Assembly: GCA_021773835.1 (NCBI GenBank)
Contig: JAJFJQ010000035.1
Span: forward strand, 1 to 64,000
Length of the DNA stretch: 64,000 nt
Reading direction: 5' to 3'
From: Gammaproteobacteria bacterium
GTDB lineage: Bacteria; Pseudomonadota; Gammaproteobacteria; Ga0077536
Shown here piece after piece: positions 62,818 through 64,000 of the stretch. How positions within the stretch are numbered: the first letter of the stretch is position 1; each line of letters begins with the position of its first letter. The notes beneath the pieces are model-generated. The model ran no database searches, was not told the DNA's origin, and saw nothing but the letters and a program-made list of their open reading frames with translations. The position numbers were made by a program, and so were the translations under genes.

Positions 62818-63027
62818 ATGCAAATAAACCATCTTCCCGTTCCTGGGTACTCACGGCTTCGCGATGTCCTGGCAGTAATCCCCGTTAGCCGAAGCGCTTG
62901 GTATGCGGCAATCGCGAAAGGCCGCGTGTTGCCAGCAACAAAACTAGGCGCCCGGACTGCCGCCTGGTCAAACGCATACCTGAACGAGTTACTTGATCGC
63001 ATCGAAGCGGGAGAGCGGGTCCTCTAG
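62818..63027 (+). CDS. AlpA-like HTH protein
   Basis: A 69-residue protein from ATG 62818 with a strong GGAGG ribosome site about 12 bases upstream. The HTH is YSRLRDVLAVIPVSRSAWYAAIAKGRVLPATKLG, followed by TAAWSNAYLNELLDRIEAG. AlpA and related proteins regulate excision. It is the second small HTH protein of the island. Confidence 0.85.
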   Translation: MQINHLPVPGYSRLRDVLAVIPVSRSAWYAAIAKGRVLPATKLGARTAAWSNAYLNELLDRIEAGERVL

Positions 63028-63165
63028 AAGATTCGACGGTAAAATATCGACAACGCTATGGCACGCAGTATTTCGTCAGCGGCGCTAAGAGTCCTCTGAT
63101 GATTCATCGGCGCTCTGTATGCACTTCTCGTTTTGCGCCGCTACGCTTTTTGTTAGGCCGGAAAA

Positions 63166-63411
63166 TTAATCAGGCGCATCCTTGAGGGTTGCCTCATTCT
63201 TTCGCGCAGATTCTAAAAACGGCCAAGCCGCAGCGACATCGAGAATAGTGCATCCGCTAAAAGCCCATGCAACACGCCAAAACGCGCCGGGCCGCCCGTC
63301 TAGAAGGGTCCGGTCGGCTACCAAGTGATACAAGAATTCGTTCTCGCCCCAACGAATTTCACGCGCGATTACACATATACAAGCGTCTTCCATCCGTGTA
63401 AGAAGATTCAT
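63166..63411 (-). CDS. Small protein of unknown function
   Basis: An 81-residue reading frame on the minus strand, divergent from the HD-domain gene with a 34-bp gap. The sequence (CICVIAREIRWGENEFLYHLV, then PGAFWRVAWAFSGCTILDVAAAWPFL) looks like a compact soluble protein with several Cys and Trp residues. No ribosome site is clear and no family is recognised; it could be a chance frame. Confidence 0.4.
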   Translation of the reverse strand: MNLLTRMEDACICVIAREIRWGENEFLYHLVADRTLLDGRPGAFWRVAWAFSGCTILDVAAAWPFLESARKNEATLKDAPD

Positions 63412-63445
63412 ATCATGGGTTCAGCTAGTCGGCACGAGCTTAATC

Positions 63446-63937
63446 ATGATCCCGTCCGAACTTATCGCTTTCCTTCGGAACGAATTTCAGCTCGACTGGC
63501 ACGGCATTCATGGTGCCGGACACTGGGCGCGAGTTCGCTACAACGGACTTCTAATTGCGTGCCGAAACGGCGCGAATATTCAGGTCGTAGAATTGTTCGC
63601 ATTTCTTCACGACGCTCGGCGTCTTGACGATGGTCGCGATCCCTTTCATGGCGAGAGGGCGGCGACGCTCGTTCGCGAACTCGACGGGAGGTTTTTCTCT
63701 TTAGCACCTGAAGAGCTGCGCCTCTTAGAACGGGCCTGCCGTGATCACAGCGACGGGCGCGTTGAGGCGGACATAACCATCCAGACGTGTTGGGATGCAG
63801 ATCGACTCGATTTGGGGCGCATTGGAATCATACCTAACCCGGATTATCTCAGCACCGATGAGGCACGAGAACCGGAGGTGATCGCCGCCGCAATGAGCCG
63901 CAGCGCTGCCGCGCAGAAAATGTTTATTGCCGTGTAG
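63446..63937 (+). CDS. HD-domain phosphohydrolase
   Basis: A 163-residue protein with the HD-type metal motif: HGIHGAGHWARV (first His), LFAFLHDARR (HD), the DPFHGERAA pair and a later CWDADRLDL Asp. HD enzymes hydrolyse nucleotides or cyclic dinucleotides. It is cargo of the island, possibly linked to defence or nucleotide signalling. The ATG at 63446 overlaps no other gene. Confidence 0.82.
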   Translation: MIPSELIAFLRNEFQLDWHGIHGAGHWARVRYNGLLIACRNGANIQVVELFAFLHDARRLDDGRDPFHGERAATLVRELDGRFFSLAPEELRLLERACRDHSDGRVEADITIQTCWDADRLDLGRIGIIPNPDYLSTDEAREPEVIAAAMSRSAAAQKMFIAV

Positions 63938-64000
63938 TAGGATTCTGCATTCTGTCGTTAACGTAAAATCATTTTTCTCAACCATAAGGCGATTTTAAGT

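Larger units (their letters stand above)
57837..64000. mobile_element. tRNA-Leu-integrated genomic island (left part; right end outside window)
   Basis: Starts at the tRNA-Leu 3' fragment and contains, in order, a tyrosine integrase, a coupled unknown gene, an excisionase-like HTH, an HTH/zinc-ribbon protein, a second tyrosine recombinase, an AlpA-like HTH and accessory genes including an HD hydrolase. All except one small gene are on the plus strand. No second copy of the tRNA fragment is seen up to 64000. Confidence 0.75.

Overview
The window looks like a piece of a gammaproteobacterial chromosome, probably from an uncultured or marine lineage. Supporting marks are a Vfr/CRP-type cAMP receptor protein, a FimV-type polar hub protein, the proteobacterial form of GshA, a QseBC-like two-component pair, YajQ, TRAP transport genes and a PEP-CTERM secreted protein. 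Species cannot be assigned from the sequence alone. Genes are dense and use both strands. No rRNA operon, CRISPR array or complete tRNA was found.

Layout. 1-8.6 kb: heat-shock genes (groEL, cut by the window edge, and groES with a CIRCE-like operator; hsp20 with a textbook sigma-32 promoter), a putative lysozyme-inhibitor protein, crp, a 1560-residue Sel1-repeat protein and a methyltransferase. 8.6-16.4 kb: a lipoprotein, fimV, a second methyltransferase, an exported MsrB, gshA and a two-component system. 16.5-20.1 kb: a four-gene operon encoding a split urea-carboxylase-like enzyme (biotin carboxylase, two carboxyltransferase halves, a stand-alone biotin carrier). 20.1-27.3 kb, minus strand: trpE, a sodium/solute symporter with a small partner, a TIGR03790-type lipoprotein and a MoxR/VWA chaperone pair.

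27.6-35.6 kb is the most unusual core region. It holds a PilZ protein, then two giant, divergently oriented paralogues. Each has two cyclic-nucleotide-binding domains, a rhodanese domain and a coiled coil of more than 500 residues. Between them lie a DUF465 coiled-coil gene and two CRP-type palindromes 41 bp apart. YajQ follows. The theme is nucleotide second-messenger sensing feeding a filament-like or scaffold protein pair, a plausible undescribed system. 35.8-40.2 kb: an M16 presequence-protease-like peptidase and small envelope proteins.

40.2-57.8 kb is accessory in character. Dispersed 66-bp and 34-bp repeats and long hairpins surround a tandemly duplicated PEP-CTERM protein. A catabolic region follows: LLM flavin oxidoreductase, alpha/beta hydrolase, thiol-dioxygenase-like cupin, two Rieske oxygenase systems (one resembling salicylate 5-hydroxylase), a gentisate-dioxygenase-like bicupin, MarR, SDR and a DctPQM TRAP transporter. 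Together these suggest uptake of an aromatic or other organic acid, ring hydroxylation and cleavage under MarR control. The electron-transfer partners and the steps after ring cleavage are not in the window.

57.8 kb to the right edge is an integrated mobile element. It starts at a 59-bp copy of the 3' part of a tRNA-Leu(CAA) gene (a likely att site). It carries two different tyrosine recombinases, small excisionase/AlpA-type HTH proteins, an HTH/zinc-ribbon protein, an unknown protein translationally coupled to the first integrase, and an HD-domain hydrolase as cargo. The other end of the element lies outside the window.
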